Positions 1-7,504 of a stretch of DNA of 21,005 nt are shown here, one piece after another. The notes beneath the pieces are model-generated. The model worked only from the letters and a program-made list of their open reading frames with translations, did no database searches and had not been told where the DNA came from. Where the stretch lies: positions 1 to 21,005 of the forward strand of contig CAZFDE010000044.1 in NCBI GenBank assembly GCA_964517795.1. The letters are read 5' to 3'. A program made the translations under genes and the position numbers. How positions within the stretch are numbered: the first letter of the stretch is position 1; every line of letters starts with the position of its first letter. Source of the stretch: CAZFDE01 sp964517795 (GTDB lineage Bacteria; Planctomycetota; Phycisphaerae; Sedimentisphaerales; Anaerobacaceae).

Positions 1-33
1 TCCTATGCAATTTGGCCTCGATAGAAAAAATAT

Positions 34-62
34 TTGTTGTTATCCTGCTGGTTTGGTATAAT
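34..62 (+). promoter_or_regulatory. Sigma70-type extended -10 promoter of the PocR/AraC gene
   Basis: TTGTTG at 34-39 and a consensus TATAAT at 57-62 are separated by 17 bases. TG lies one base before the -10 box (TGGTATAAT), the extended -10 pattern that compensates for a weak -35 box. The expected transcript start near 69 gives a leader of about 60 bases before the ATG at 132. The 12-base core TTTGGTATAATA recurs in front of the DUF1638 gene. Confidence 0.65.
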
Positions 63-67
63 ATCAA

Positions 68-86
68 TATCTTGCTGAACAAGATA
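68..86. promoter_or_regulatory. Perfect 7-bp inverted repeat at the transcript start; candidate operator or leader hairpin
   Basis: TATCTTG (68-74) and CAAGATA (80-86) form a perfect inverted repeat around the 5-base spacer CTGAA. It begins 6 bases after the -10 box, so it sits on the expected transcript start. That is a typical place for a repressor or autoregulatory operator, and it could also fold as a hairpin at the mRNA 5' end. AraC proteins usually bind direct repeats, so binding by the adjacent regulator is only one possibility. Confidence 0.4.
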
Positions 87-131
87 AGGGGTGTAAAAAC
101 CAGATGTTACAAATAACCAAAGGGCATAATC

Positions 132-1433
132 ATGGTCAAAAAATCAGCACGCGACACCATATTGACCCGTAACACATTCGAAAAGATCGAGCAGAGTTTT
201 CGCGCGCACTTTCAGCTCGGCCTGGAAACCCGCGACAATCGTGCCCGGACCGTCAAAAACCTTTGCAGCGCGGATTGTCACCCGGCGTTCTGCAAACTGG
301 TCCAAAGCAGTACGGTCGGCCTTCGCCGCTGCAATAAGGAGCGCAAGCGCAGCCTCGATATCGCCGTCGAAACCGGCCAGTCGTACATTTCACTTTGTCA
401 CGCCGGCATCGTCCTGGTCTGCGTACCGATCATGGACAAGGACAAACCGCTGGGGGGAATGTTCTTCGGTAAATGCCTGTGGGGACCGGTCACCGACCTG
501 ATGATCGACGAGATCAAAAAGCGGCTCAAAGGCGTTAAGGTCGATTCAAAAAAACTCGTGGCGGCGATGAACAAACTCGAGGTCATCACCGGCCGGTACA
601 TCAACCAGGCCGCCGAGTTCCTCTTTGACTTGCTCTACGAGGTCGGCGGCTTCGATTCGCGTGTCATTCGCTGGCGGCGTCACCGGGCCGAACAGCAATC
701 CAAGATCGGCGAATTCATCCAGGAAAAGAAAAAGCTCGGCACCGAATGGCGATACCCGCTGGAAAGCGAGCAGGAACTCCTCGGCAAAGTCAAGATCGGC
801 GACCGTACCGGCGCCAAGGAAATCCTCAACTCGATTCTCGGGACGATCCTGTTCCACAATCCCGGCGACGTCGGCATCCTCAAGGTGCGGCTGCTGGAGC
901 TGCTGAGCATCCTCAGCCGGGCCGCGGTCGAAGGCGGCGTCGATGTCAACGTCATGCTCGAACGCAACCTCGCTTATATCAACGTCGTCATGGATATCGA
1001 CAATCAGGAAGACCTGTGCGCATGGATCAGTGCGGCCCTGAACGAATTCATCGAGCTGGTTTATTCTTCGCAGGACGCCAAGAAGATCACCCAGATCAGT
1101 CCGGCGATCAACTATATCGACGCCAATTACGACAAACCCCTGACGCTGGCCGACATCGCCAAGGCCTGTCACCTGAGTGTTTCGCGGCTGGCCCATGTCT
1201 TCAAGGAGCAAATGGGCATCACCCTGATCGATTATCTCACGAACGTGCGAATCGAACGGGCCAAACAGCTCTTGCTCTCGACCGACCAGAATTGCACCGA
1301 GATTTGTTTCGAGGTGGGCTACAATAACCAGAGCTATTTCACCCAGACCTTCAAGCGGCTGGTGGGCATGACCCCGCGGCAGTTCCGTTCCAGCAACAAG
1401 CGAACCAACACGATCTCCAGCACACTGCAATAA
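132..1433 (+). CDS. PocR-domain AraC family transcriptional regulator
   Basis: This is a 433-residue cytoplasmic transcription factor. Residues of about 14-175 match the PocR sensor domain, a PAS-like ligand pocket first seen in the propanediol-utilisation regulator PocR. It has the Cys-rich pattern C45, C49, C54, C67 and C89 and the block CHAGIVLVCVPI followed by GGMFFGKCLW. Residues of about 325-420 form an AraC double helix-turn-helix, with DIAKACHLSVSRLAHVFKE as the first helix pair and VGYNNQSYFTQTFKRLVGM TP as the signature second part. The middle (about 180-315) is helical and unassigned. The ATG at 132 has AAGGG about 10 bases upstream. A promoter and an inverted repeat precede it. 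No catabolic or microcompartment operon lies in the window, so the regulon is unknown. The gene converges on ktrA with 15 bases between. The family call is firm; the ligand is not known. Confidence 0.9.
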   Translation: MVKKSARDTILTRNTFEKIEQSFRAHFQLGLETRDNRARTVKNLCSADCHPAFCKLVQSSTVGLRRCNKERKRSLDIAVETGQSYISLCHAGIVLVCVPIMDKDKPLGGMFFGKCLWGPVTDLMIDEIKKRLKGVKVDSKKLVAAMNKLEVITGRYINQAAEFLFDLLYEVGGFDSRVIRWRRHRAEQQSKIGEFIQEKKKLGTEWRYPLESEQELLGKVKIGDRTGAKEILNSILGTILFHNPGDVGILKVRLLELLSILSRAAVEGGVDVNVMLERNLAYINVVMDIDNQEDLCAWISAALNEFIELVYSSQDAKKITQISPAINYIDANYDKPLTLADIAKACHLSVSRLAHVFKEQMGITLIDYLTNVRIERAKQLLLSTDQNCTEICFEVGYNNQSYFTQTFKRLVGMTPRQFRSSNKRTNTISSTLQ

Positions 1434-1448
1434 AAAACAGGGGCATGT

Positions 1449-2138
1449 TTATTCCTGCGGCAGTTTCGCCAGATCGGCGTCGGCCCCGGCGACCATCAGC
1501 ACATCGTCCCGGTAGATCACCGTATTGGGCATCGGCACGTTAATGATCCCGCCGGTATCGGTTTCGGCGTCGCGCTTGGGATCGCTGCGTTTGATCGCGA
1601 CCAGATTGACATTATGTTTCTGGCGAAGCTGAAGCTGCATGACCGTCTTGCCGTCGAAGCTGGCCGGCGCCGAAACCCGCGCCAGACTGTAGCCCGGGGC
1701 GAAATCGATCTTTTCGCCGATCTGCGGCGCGATCAATTTATACGCCCACCGCTGGGCGGATTCGATCTCCGGATAGATCACCTCGGCCGCACCGATCTTG
1801 GAGAACACCTCGCCCGCGACCAGATCCTCGGCCCGCGTATAGATCTGCTTAACGCCCATTTGCTTGAGGTTCACGACCGTCAGAACCGCGGCCTCGAAGC
1901 CCTGTCCCTCGCCCTGGCCGATCCCGATGATCGCGACATCGACCTTGTCGATCCCCTGGGCCTTGAGCGCCTCCTCATCGGTACTGTCGAGGCGAACGGC
2001 GTGCGAGACCTGATCGCGAATCGAATCGATCACATTGCGGTCGCGGTCGATCGCAATCACTTCGGCACCGCTCATCGCCAGCGCGATCGCCAGTTTTTTT
2101 CCAAATCGTCCCAGTCCGATGACAGCAAAACGTTTCAT
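1449..2138 (-). CDS. ktrA: KtrA/TrkA-type RCK gating subunit of potassium uptake
   Basis: This 229-residue cytoplasmic protein is the regulatory ring subunit of a Ktr/Trk potassium transporter. The RCK_N Rossmann fold has the nucleotide-binding GLGRFG at residues 8-13 and the acidic D31 at the end of the second strand, which normally binds the ribose of NAD(H) or ATP/ADP. An RCK_C (TrkA_C) domain occupies about 135-225. A single RCK_N-RCK_C pair and about 220 residues fit KtrA; the classical TrkA is a tandem duplication of twice the size. The ATG at 2138 (- strand) is preceded by a strong AAAAGGAGC ribosome site in the 15-base gap after the ktrB stop. The two are therefore an operon with the membrane subunit first. 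No terminator is visible in the short gap toward the convergent regulator. Confidence 0.93.
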   Translation of the reverse strand: MKRFAVIGLGRFGKKLAIALAMSGAEVIAIDRDRNVIDSIRDQVSHAVRLDSTDEEALKAQGIDKVDVAIIGIGQGEGQGFEAAVLTVVNLKQMGVKQIYTRAEDLVAGEVFSKIGAAEVIYPEIESAQRWAYKLIAPQIGEKIDFAPGYSLARVSAPASFDGKTVMQLQLRQKHNVNLVAIKRSDPKRDAETDTGGIINVPMPNTVIYRDDVLMVAGADADLAKLPQE

Positions 2139-2153
2139 GGCCGTAGCTCCTTT

Positions 2154-3938
2154 TTAACCGACAACGATGACCTCCTCGGGATAGTTATACCGTGCGGGCT
2201 TGAGGTTGAACATCATCGCCGCCAGCAGCGTTAACGGCCCGAGTCGGCCGATCAGCATCGTAACAATAATAATCAGTTTACCCGCAGTTGTCAAAGACGG
2301 CGTGATCCCGGTCGTCAGGCCCACCGTACCCAGCGCCGAAGCGGTTTCAAAGAAAATATCCATCAGCGAAAAACCGCCGTACCGCTCGGTAAAACTCAGT
2401 AAAAACCCGGCCGCAAACAGCACCGCAAAGAACAGGACCGTTACCGTAATGGCCCGGCCGACAACCACCAGCCGGATCGAACGGCCGAACGCCTCGACAT
2501 CCCGGCGCTTGCGCAGTGAAGCGATCACCGCCAGAATAATCACCGCGAACGTCACCGTCTTGATCCCGCCCGCCGTCGAACCCGGCGAGCCTCCGATGAA
2601 CATCAACACAATCAGCATGATCTTGCTGGTCGCGGTCATCGAGGCGATATCGAGCGTATTAAAGCCCGCCGTGCGCGCCGTGATCGACTGGAACAGCGCA
2701 TCGAGAACCCCCGCGTGCGTCGGCTGATGGCCCGCAGGTGAATACCGTTCAAACAGCCAGATCATGACCGCCCCGACCATAATCAGAATACCGCTGACCG
2801 CCAAAACCAGCTTGCTCTGCAACTGCACCCGTCGCGACGGCAGCGTATAAAGCCGCAGTTCGCGATGGAAAATCAGCTTGAACGCCCGGCGAACCTTCTG
2901 CATCACCAGCGAGACCAGATCGTAAAGCACACCGAACCCCAGCCCGCCGAGAATGATCAGGGGACACACGACCGCATAGATCGGCCACTGGCGGTTATAC
3001 GCGATGAAGCTCTCACTGAACAGGCTGAAGCCCGCGTTACAGAACGCGCTGATCGCATGAAAGATGCTGCAGAACCATTGCTGTTCGTCGCCGCTCACCG
3101 CCCCGGGCACCTCGTCCCACATATTGAACATAACCAAGGCGCCGACAAATTCGATCAGGATCGTCATAAAGAAGATAAACGCGACCATCTGGCCGATGCG
3201 GCTGACAGTCTGCGTACTCAGGAGGTCCTGCATCGCCACCGATTCGCGAACGCTCAGCGCCTGACCTAATAACAGCGCGATCACCGCACCGAAGACCACA
3301 ATCCCCAGCCCGCCCAATTGGATCAATACGAGGATCACCGTCTGGCCCAACAGCGTAAAATCCGAACCGGTATCTTTGACGATCAGGCCGGTCACACAGG
3401 TCGCACTGGTCGCGGTAAACAGCGAATCGACAAAACTGATCGGCTCGCCCGTCGAGCTTTTCGGCAGCATCAACACCAGCGCCCCGCAGACAATCAGCAC
3501 CAAAAAGCTCAGGATCAGCGTCTGGGCCGGATTGCGGCCGGTCGCCGCCAGGTTCACGCTCGTGCGGCAAACCTTGATAATCACCTGCATCACCAGATAA
3601 ACCCCCACCGCCGCATGACGCACCGCATCGGGATGGGTCTTGGCGAACCAGCGGCCCGCGCCCACCAATGTGATCACCAGCGCGATAAACAGCGGAATCT
3701 GAAACCAGAACCCCTTCCAGTACGCGCCGATCGACTCGGCGTTGAACTGCCGCACGATCTTTTCGCCGATGAAGATAAACAGCAGGACGAGCTGGATGTT
3801 GTACAGCACCGTCGCCGGCAGCAGCGGCCGCTCGAACCCGAACAGCATCACAAACGTCGCCACAACCAGCGCCGAGGCAACCACACACACCGCGAGCATC
3901 GCCCGCTCCAGGTTCTTGTTCTTAAATAGTAACTGCAT
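2154..3938 (-). CDS. ktrB: KtrB/TrkH-type potassium channel subunit with extra N-terminal membrane domain
   Basis: This inner-membrane K+ translocating subunit is 594 residues long from the ATG at 3938. The core has four pore loops, each with the filter glycine of the superfamily: CVTG (G184), CNAG (G303), RTAG (G425) and GTVG (G540), the last followed by LTTGI. GGSPGSTAGGIKT before the third inter-repeat region is also typical. KtrB/TrkH proteins are usually about 450-480 residues. The surplus is an N-terminal block of about 140 residues with roughly four hydrophobic segments (near 12-33, 45-62, 78-95 and 110-127). A TTG at 3968 would add 10 residues but has no well-spaced ribosome site; the ATG at 3938 was preferred on codon identity, although its own site (CGGA) is also weak. 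ktrA follows 15 bases downstream. The transport role is firm; the role of the extension is unknown. Confidence 0.92.
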   Translation of the reverse strand: MQLLFKNKNLERAMLAVCVVASALVVATFVMLFGFERPLLPATVLYNIQLVLLFIFIGEKIVRQFNAESIGAYWKGFWFQIPLFIALVITLVGAGRWFAKTHPDAVRHAAVGVYLVMQVIIKVCRTSVNLAATGRNPAQTLILSFLVLIVCGALVLMLPKSSTGEPISFVDSLFTATSATCVTGLIVKDTGSDFTLLGQTVILVLIQLGGLGIVVFGAVIALLLGQALSVRESVAMQDLLSTQTVSRIGQMVAFIFFMTILIEFVGALVMFNMWDEVPGAVSGDEQQWFCSIFHAISAFCNAGFSLFSESFIAYNRQWPIYAVVCPLIILGGLGFGVLYDLVSLVMQKVRRAFKLIFHRELRLYTLPSRRVQLQSKLVLAVSGILIMVGAVMIWLFERYSPAGHQPTHAGVLDALFQSITARTAGFNTLDIASMTATSKIMLIVLMFIGGSPGSTAGGIKTVTFAVIILAVIASLRKRRDVEAFGRSIRLVVVGRAITVTVLFFAVLFAAGFLLSFTERYGGFSLMDIFFETASALGTVGLTTGITPSLTTAGKLIIIVTMLIGRLGPLTLLAAMMFNLKPARYNYPEEVIVVG

Positions 3939-3976
3939 CGATATCCGTTGTTCAATGCTATTATTCAATCTTCTTC

Positions 3977-4007
3977 TGTCATTCCCGCGAAAGCGGGAAT
4001 CCGGACA
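3977..4007. repeat. dRS3-like palindromic repeat (ATTCCCGC-GAAA-GCGGGAAT)
   Basis: ATTCCCGC at 3981-3988 and GCGGGAAT at 3993-4000 are a perfect 8-base inverted repeat around GAAA, a GNRA tetraloop. Outer TGTC (3977-3980) and GACA (4004-4007) extend the pairing after a CCG bulge. The core ATTCCC-N8-GGGAAT is the definition of the dRS3 repeat described in Neisseria, and very similar GTCATTCCCGCGAAAGCGGG elements are scattered in many bacterial genomes. It lies about 40 bases upstream of the ktrB ATG, in its likely leader. Only one copy was noticed in this window. Confidence 0.7.
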
Positions 4008-4185
4008 TCAGCAAACCACCAACTGACACACATTTGTTAAACCTATTATGTAAATGGTTCAGTTTGCAAAATTGTAGGGTCTTTGAGGCCTATCCGTCAA
4101 CGATAAACATCCAAGACATATCGCCAATGTTAAAACAGGTAAAATAGACCAACCAAGGCACCGGATTTCTTGTCACAAAGCCTGT

Positions 4186-4213
4186 TTGACCTTGCCGGAA
4201 AACCGTTTATAAT
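4186..4213 (+). promoter_or_regulatory. Sigma70-type promoter of the nucleotidyltransferase gene
   Basis: TTGACC (4186-4191) and a consensus TATAAT (4208-4213) are 16 bases apart, five of six and six of six matches. The expected transcript start near 4220 leaves a leader of about 38 bases with AGGGAG at 4245-4250 before the ATG at 4258. Confidence 0.7.
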
Positions 4214-4257
4214 GGTCGATAGATAAACAAGCGGCCGAAGCCGCAGGGAGTATTGAT

Positions 4258-4548
4258 ATGTTGACCAAAGAAACGATTCTGAAAACGCTCGCAGAAACCA
4301 AGCCGCAACTGCAAACACAGTTCAAGGTTCATGCGATTGCCTTGTTCGGATCCTATGCCCGAGCCGATCAGCGGCCTAAAAGTGATGTCGATATTCTGGT
4401 CGATGTCGATCCGTCGATCGGGCTGGATTTTGTCACCTTGGCACGGCATATCGAACAATCCCTGGGCGCGCCGGTGGATCTCGTATCCAGCCGATCGCTC
4501 TCGCCCCGTGCCAGGAAATTCATCGAACCGGAGCTGATCTATGTCTAA
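4258..4548 (+). CDS. MNT-type minimal nucleotidyltransferase (MntA-like)
   Basis: This is a 96-residue single-domain nucleotidyltransferase of the polymerase beta fold. The active-site signature is clear: LFGSYARAD at about residues 29-37, then SDVDILVDVD at about 42-51 with two metal-binding aspartates, and a third conserved acid in PVDLV near residue 73. Such small MNT proteins are usually the antitoxin half of HEPN/MNT pairs, where MntA adds AMP to the HEPN RNase toxin (the DUF86/HepT family). They commonly precede or overlap the HEPN gene. Here the ATG at 4541 overlaps the end of this gene exactly as a HEPN start would, but that frame stops after 8 codons (TGA at 4565-4567). The gene therefore appears to be an orphan. 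It has its own promoter and a good ribosome site AGGGAG. The family call is firm; its present role is unknown. Confidence 0.85.
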   Translation: MLTKETILKTLAETKPQLQTQFKVHAIALFGSYARADQRPKSDVDILVDVDPSIGLDFVTLARHIEQSLGAPVDLVSSRSLSPRARKFIEPELIYV

Positions 4549-4567
4549 TAGGCCCCGGCGTCGATGA
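4541..4567 (+). pseudogene. Eight-codon overlapping ORF, possible remnant of a HEPN partner gene
   Basis: ATG at 4541 overlaps the stop of the MNT gene by 8 bases and reads MSNRPRRR before TGA at 4565-4567. A basic N-terminus beginning MS with this overlap is the usual start layout of DUF86/HEPN genes downstream of MNT genes. No HEPN-like sequence could be recognised in any frame over 4568-4691, so most of the gene would have to be lost. It may equally be a chance ATG. Confidence 0.25.
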
Positions 4568-4633
4568 GCCGATAATGATGATAACGGTCAGCGGCGAAGT
4601 ATTTTGAATTAACATTTGAGGGTGTATGCCATT

Positions 4634-4666
4634 GTGTCCAAACAATAATAATGTTTGGATATTTTC
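4634..4666 (+). terminator. Hairpin between the convergent nucleotidyltransferase and recG genes
   Basis: TCCAAACA (4637-4644) pairs perfectly with TGTTTGGA (4652-4659) across a 7-base AT loop, and the stem can be extended by G-U and T-A pairs. On the + strand it is followed by TATTTTC, so it could end transcription of the nucleotidyltransferase unit. The U tract is short and the stem AT-rich, so the strength is uncertain. On the - strand no T run follows. Confidence 0.45.
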
Positions 4667-4691
4667 ACCTAAGGAACAGCTACGTATTTTT

Positions 4692-6785
4692 TCAGGCGAT
4701 GTCAGCGAGTTTGAGGGTTTCGCCGAAGCGGGTCAGCAACGCACGGCGGATGTTTGTGTGCTGCGGCTGTTTGAGTTGCGGATCGTTTTCAATCATCGCC
4801 ATCGCATCGCGTCGGGCCATGACCAGCAGTTCGTAATCGTCAATAATATTGGCGATCTTCAGATCCGGCAGGCCGTGCTGGCGGGTACTGAACAGCTCGC
4901 CCGGCCCGCGGATCCGCAAGTCCTCCTCGGCGATCTCGAAACCGTCGCTGCAGCGGGTCATGATCTCAAGGCGCTTCAGCGCGATCTCGTTATCGGTTTC
5001 GGCAAAGAGCAGACAGTACGATTTGGCCTGGCCGCGGCCGATGCGACCGCGAAGCTGGTGCAGTTGGGCCAGCCCGAACCGGTCGGCGCCTTCGATGACC
5101 ATAATCGTGGCGTTGGGCACATCGACGCCGACCTCGATCACCACGGTCGAGACCAGCACATTGATCCGGCCGCGGCGAAATTCGTCCATGACTTTCTGTT
5201 TCTGCTCAGAGGGCATCTGCCCGTGCAATAGCTCGACACGATATTCGGGAAAGATTTCTTTCGATAAGTGCTCGAAATGCGTGACGGCCGCCTTGATATC
5301 GCCGTTGGCGTCCTCGGCGGCGATCCGCGGACAGACGAAATAGGCCTGTCGGCCCGCCTTGAGCCGCTGGCGGATAAAATCGTAGGCCTTATCGCGGTTT
5401 TCCGGTTCCACGCGGCGCGTAACCGTCGCCGTTCGGCCCGGCGGGCAGTGCCGGATCACCGAGACATCCAGATCGCCGAAGACCGTCATTGCCAGCGTCC
5501 GCGGGATCGGCGTCGCGGTCATGACCAGGCAGTGCGGCGTATGGTCCTTGCGAAGCGAGGCCCGCTGGTGGACGCCGAATTTGTGCTGCTCGTCGATGAT
5601 CACCAGCCCGAGGTTCGCAAATTCGATATCCGCCTGCAGCAGCGCAACCGTACCGGCGACGATATCGACCTTGCCCGTGCGAATCCGATTGAGCATATCC
5701 TCGCGGCTCTTACCGGTTATGCCGCCGGTAATCAGTTCGCGAGTCACGCGGCTGCGCTTGAGATAGCGTTCCATGCTGATAAAATGCTGGGCGGCGAGAA
5801 TCTCGGTCGGCGCCATGACCGCGACCTGGCACTTGTTGGCGACCGCCGCCAAGGCCGCATAGAGCGCGACGACCGTTTTGCCCGAACCGACATCGCCCTG
5901 CAAGAGCCGGTTCATCGGCGTTTCGCTCGCCATGTCGGCAATAATCTCCTCGATCACCGTATCCTGGTCCCCGGTCAGCAGAAATGGAAAGCGTTTTCGA
6001 ATCCGGTGGTCGATCTGCTCGTCGATGCGCATCTGAATCGATTTGCCGCTGTGGGTATGCTGATACCGGCGGATCGCCAGCCCGAGCTGCATCAAAAACA
6101 GTTCATCGTATTTGAGCCGCCGCTTGGCCTTATCGAGCTTCTTTGGGTCGTCCGGCCGATGAATCCATCGAAAGGCGTCGGCCCGCTTGACCAATCGCTG
6201 TTTTTTGAGAAAGGCCGGCTCGTAAAATTCCGGTACCAGCTCATCGACCTGCTCGATCACCGGCGCAACGATCCGTTTGATCTGGGCGGAACTGAGCTGT
6301 GCCCCGGCCGGATAAACTCCGCCGCTGAAATACTGATACGGATCGGATGAATCCTTCTCGATGATCAGGAATTTCGGATTACTAAACTGAAGCTGATGTT
6401 TATACAGCGTCACCTTGCCGCTGACCATCATCATCTGCCCGACGCCGAGCTGATTCGCCAGGTACCCGCCATGAAACCAGACCACGCGGCAGATACCCGT
6501 CTCGTCGGCCAGCAATACCTCGAACATCGGTGTGCGGCGATAGGACTGATAATCGGTCGATTCGATCAGGCCGATGACGGCGGTCTTCTGGTTCGGCCGC
6601 AATTGGTCGATCTTGACCGGCTCGGGAAAAAAATTCCAGTCCCGCGGATAATATTCGAGCAGATCGGCCACCGTCTCGACGCCGTATTTGGCAAATGCCT
6701 CGGCCCGCGACGGCCCGACGCCTTTGAGGAATTGCACCGGCATATCCAACCGGATCGTTTGTTGTTCTTGCTGCTCAGGGGTCAT
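4692..6785 (-). CDS. recG: ATP-dependent DNA helicase RecG
   Basis: RecG remodels stalled replication forks and branched recombination intermediates in the cytoplasm. The protein is 697 residues from the ATG at 6785, close to the 693 of E. coli RecG. The N-terminal wedge region begins with MPVQFLKGVGPSRAEAFAKYG and carries an OB-type fold (about 65-150). The helicase core shows Walker A GDVGSGKT at 297-304, motif Ia APTEILAAQH, DEQH at 398-401, TATPIPRT near 423-430, and late motifs ending in QLRGRIGRG. A longer reading from further upstream is possible, but the ATG at 6785 forms an ATGA overlap with the end of the preceding methyltransferase gene, which decides the start. The two are probably translationally coupled. 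The gene ends facing the nucleotidyltransferase gene. All expected motifs are present. Confidence 0.96.
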   Translation of the reverse strand: MTPEQQEQQTIRLDMPVQFLKGVGPSRAEAFAKYGVETVADLLEYYPRDWNFFPEPVKIDQLRPNQKTAVIGLIESTDYQSYRRTPMFEVLLADETGICRVVWFHGGYLANQLGVGQMMMVSGKVTLYKHQLQFSNPKFLIIEKDSSDPYQYFSGGVYPAGAQLSSAQIKRIVAPVIEQVDELVPEFYEPAFLKKQRLVKRADAFRWIHRPDDPKKLDKAKRRLKYDELFLMQLGLAIRRYQHTHSGKSIQMRIDEQIDHRIRKRFPFLLTGDQDTVIEEIIADMASETPMNRLLQGDVGSGKTVVALYAALAAVANKCQVAVMAPTEILAAQHFISMERYLKRSRVTRELITGGITGKSREDMLNRIRTGKVDIVAGTVALLQADIEFANLGLVIIDEQHKFGVHQRASLRKDHTPHCLVMTATPIPRTLAMTVFGDLDVSVIRHCPPGRTATVTRRVEPENRDKAYDFIRQRLKAGRQAYFVCPRIAAEDANGDIKAAVTHFEHLSKEIFPEYRVELLHGQMPSEQKQKVMDEFRRGRINVLVSTVVIEVGVDVPNATIMVIEGADRFGLAQLHQLRGRIGRGQAKSYCLLFAETDNEIALKRLEIMTRCSDGFEIAEEDLRIRGPGELFSTRQHGLPDLKIANIIDDYELLVMARRDAMAMIENDPQLKQPQHTNIRRALLTRFGETLKLADIA

Positions 6786-7444
6786 TTCGCGAATCCATAT
6801 TTGCCAACGAGTTTGACGAACCGCACATCGCAAATCTTGATCTGCCGCAGCTTCGGGCCGATCTTTTCGGCGACGACCAGCTCCTGCACGCCCGGCCCGC
6901 CGACCGGCGCGACGATCAGGCCCTTTTCAACCAGGCAATCGAGGAGCGGCTGCGGGATCTGCGGCACAGCGGCCGTAACCATGATCCGCTCGAAGGATCG
7001 CGGCTTGGGCCAGCCGCAACTGCCGTCGCCGACCGCGTATTCGATATTGGTATAGCCCAACCGGCCCAGCACCGCCTGTGCCCGTTCGGCCAGTTCGTTG
7101 TATTGTTCGATCGTGCAGACCTGCCGCACCAGCCGCGCCAAAATCGCCGTCTGGTACCCGCTGCCGGTGCCGATCTCCAGCACGTCGCAGCTACTGTTGA
7201 GCCGCAGCTCCTGTGTCATCAGCGCGACGATATAGGGCTGTGAGATCGTCTGGCCGCACCCGATCGGCAGCGGCCCGTCGTCATATGCCGCCGACAGGTA
7301 CGAGCGATTGACAAACTCCTCCCGCGGCACCGCCTTCATCGCCGCCAGAACCTGCTTGTCGCTGATATCGCGCCCGGCCAGATCAAACCGCGCCATCCTG
7401 TCCCGCTGTTGATCGAAATCGTTGTTAGCTGCTTTGCCGTACAT
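6782..7444 (-). CDS. pcm: Protein-L-isoaspartate O-methyltransferase
   Basis: This SAM-dependent methyltransferase starts repair of isoaspartyl residues in aged proteins. From the ATG at 7444 it is 220 residues, near the 208 of E. coli Pcm. GQTISQPY at 64-71 is the family's substrate-side signature, and LEIGTGSGYQTA at 89-100 is motif I, the SAM-binding loop. The C-terminal APVGGPGVQELV block is also characteristic. A TTG at 7480 would lengthen it by 12 residues, but only the ATG at 7444 has a good ribosome site (AGGGA six bases upstream). Its stop overlaps the recG start by ATGA. It is divergent from the lipoprotein gene at 7557. The family call is firm. The pairing with recG has no known functional logic and may simply reflect co-expression. 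Confidence 0.94.
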   Translation of the reverse strand: MYGKAANNDFDQQRDRMARFDLAGRDISDKQVLAAMKAVPREEFVNRSYLSAAYDDGPLPIGCGQTISQPYIVALMTQELRLNSSCDVLEIGTGSGYQTAILARLVRQVCTIEQYNELAERAQAVLGRLGYTNIEYAVGDGSCGWPKPRSFERIMVTAAVPQIPQPLLDCLVEKGLIVAPVGGPGVQELVVAEKIGPKLRQIKICDVRFVKLVGKYGFAK

Positions 7445-7504
7445 GATCCCTATCTTCGCTTTTTGGCGATGTATTTTCAATGGATTTTTGCAGGCAAAGG
7501 ATTA

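Larger units (their letters stand above)
3939..4257. other. 319-base intergenic region between divergent ktrB and the nucleotidyltransferase gene
   Basis: No gene is supported here. The region contains the alternative TTG start of ktrB at 3968, the palindrome at 3977-4007, and the promoter of the + strand nucleotidyltransferase at 4186-4213. The part between 4010 and 4185 is AT-rich with no clear coding frame. A ktrB promoter must lie here on the - strand, but no pair of boxes with acceptable spacing stood out. CATAAT (- strand, about 4045-4050) is only a weak -10 candidate. Confidence 0.6.

Noticed and set aside
546..1430. 294-codon - strand frame opposite the PocR/AraC gene
   Set aside because: Antisense to well-conserved PocR and HTH sequences; an acidic, repetitive shadow.
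1429..1454. AATAAA/TTTATT inverted repeat between the convergent regulator and ktrA as a terminator
   Set aside because: The stem is six A-T pairs with a long loop and no T run, so it is too weak to call.
5268..6350. 360-codon + strand frame inside recG
   Set aside because: Antisense to the RecG helicase core, with no recognisable domain.
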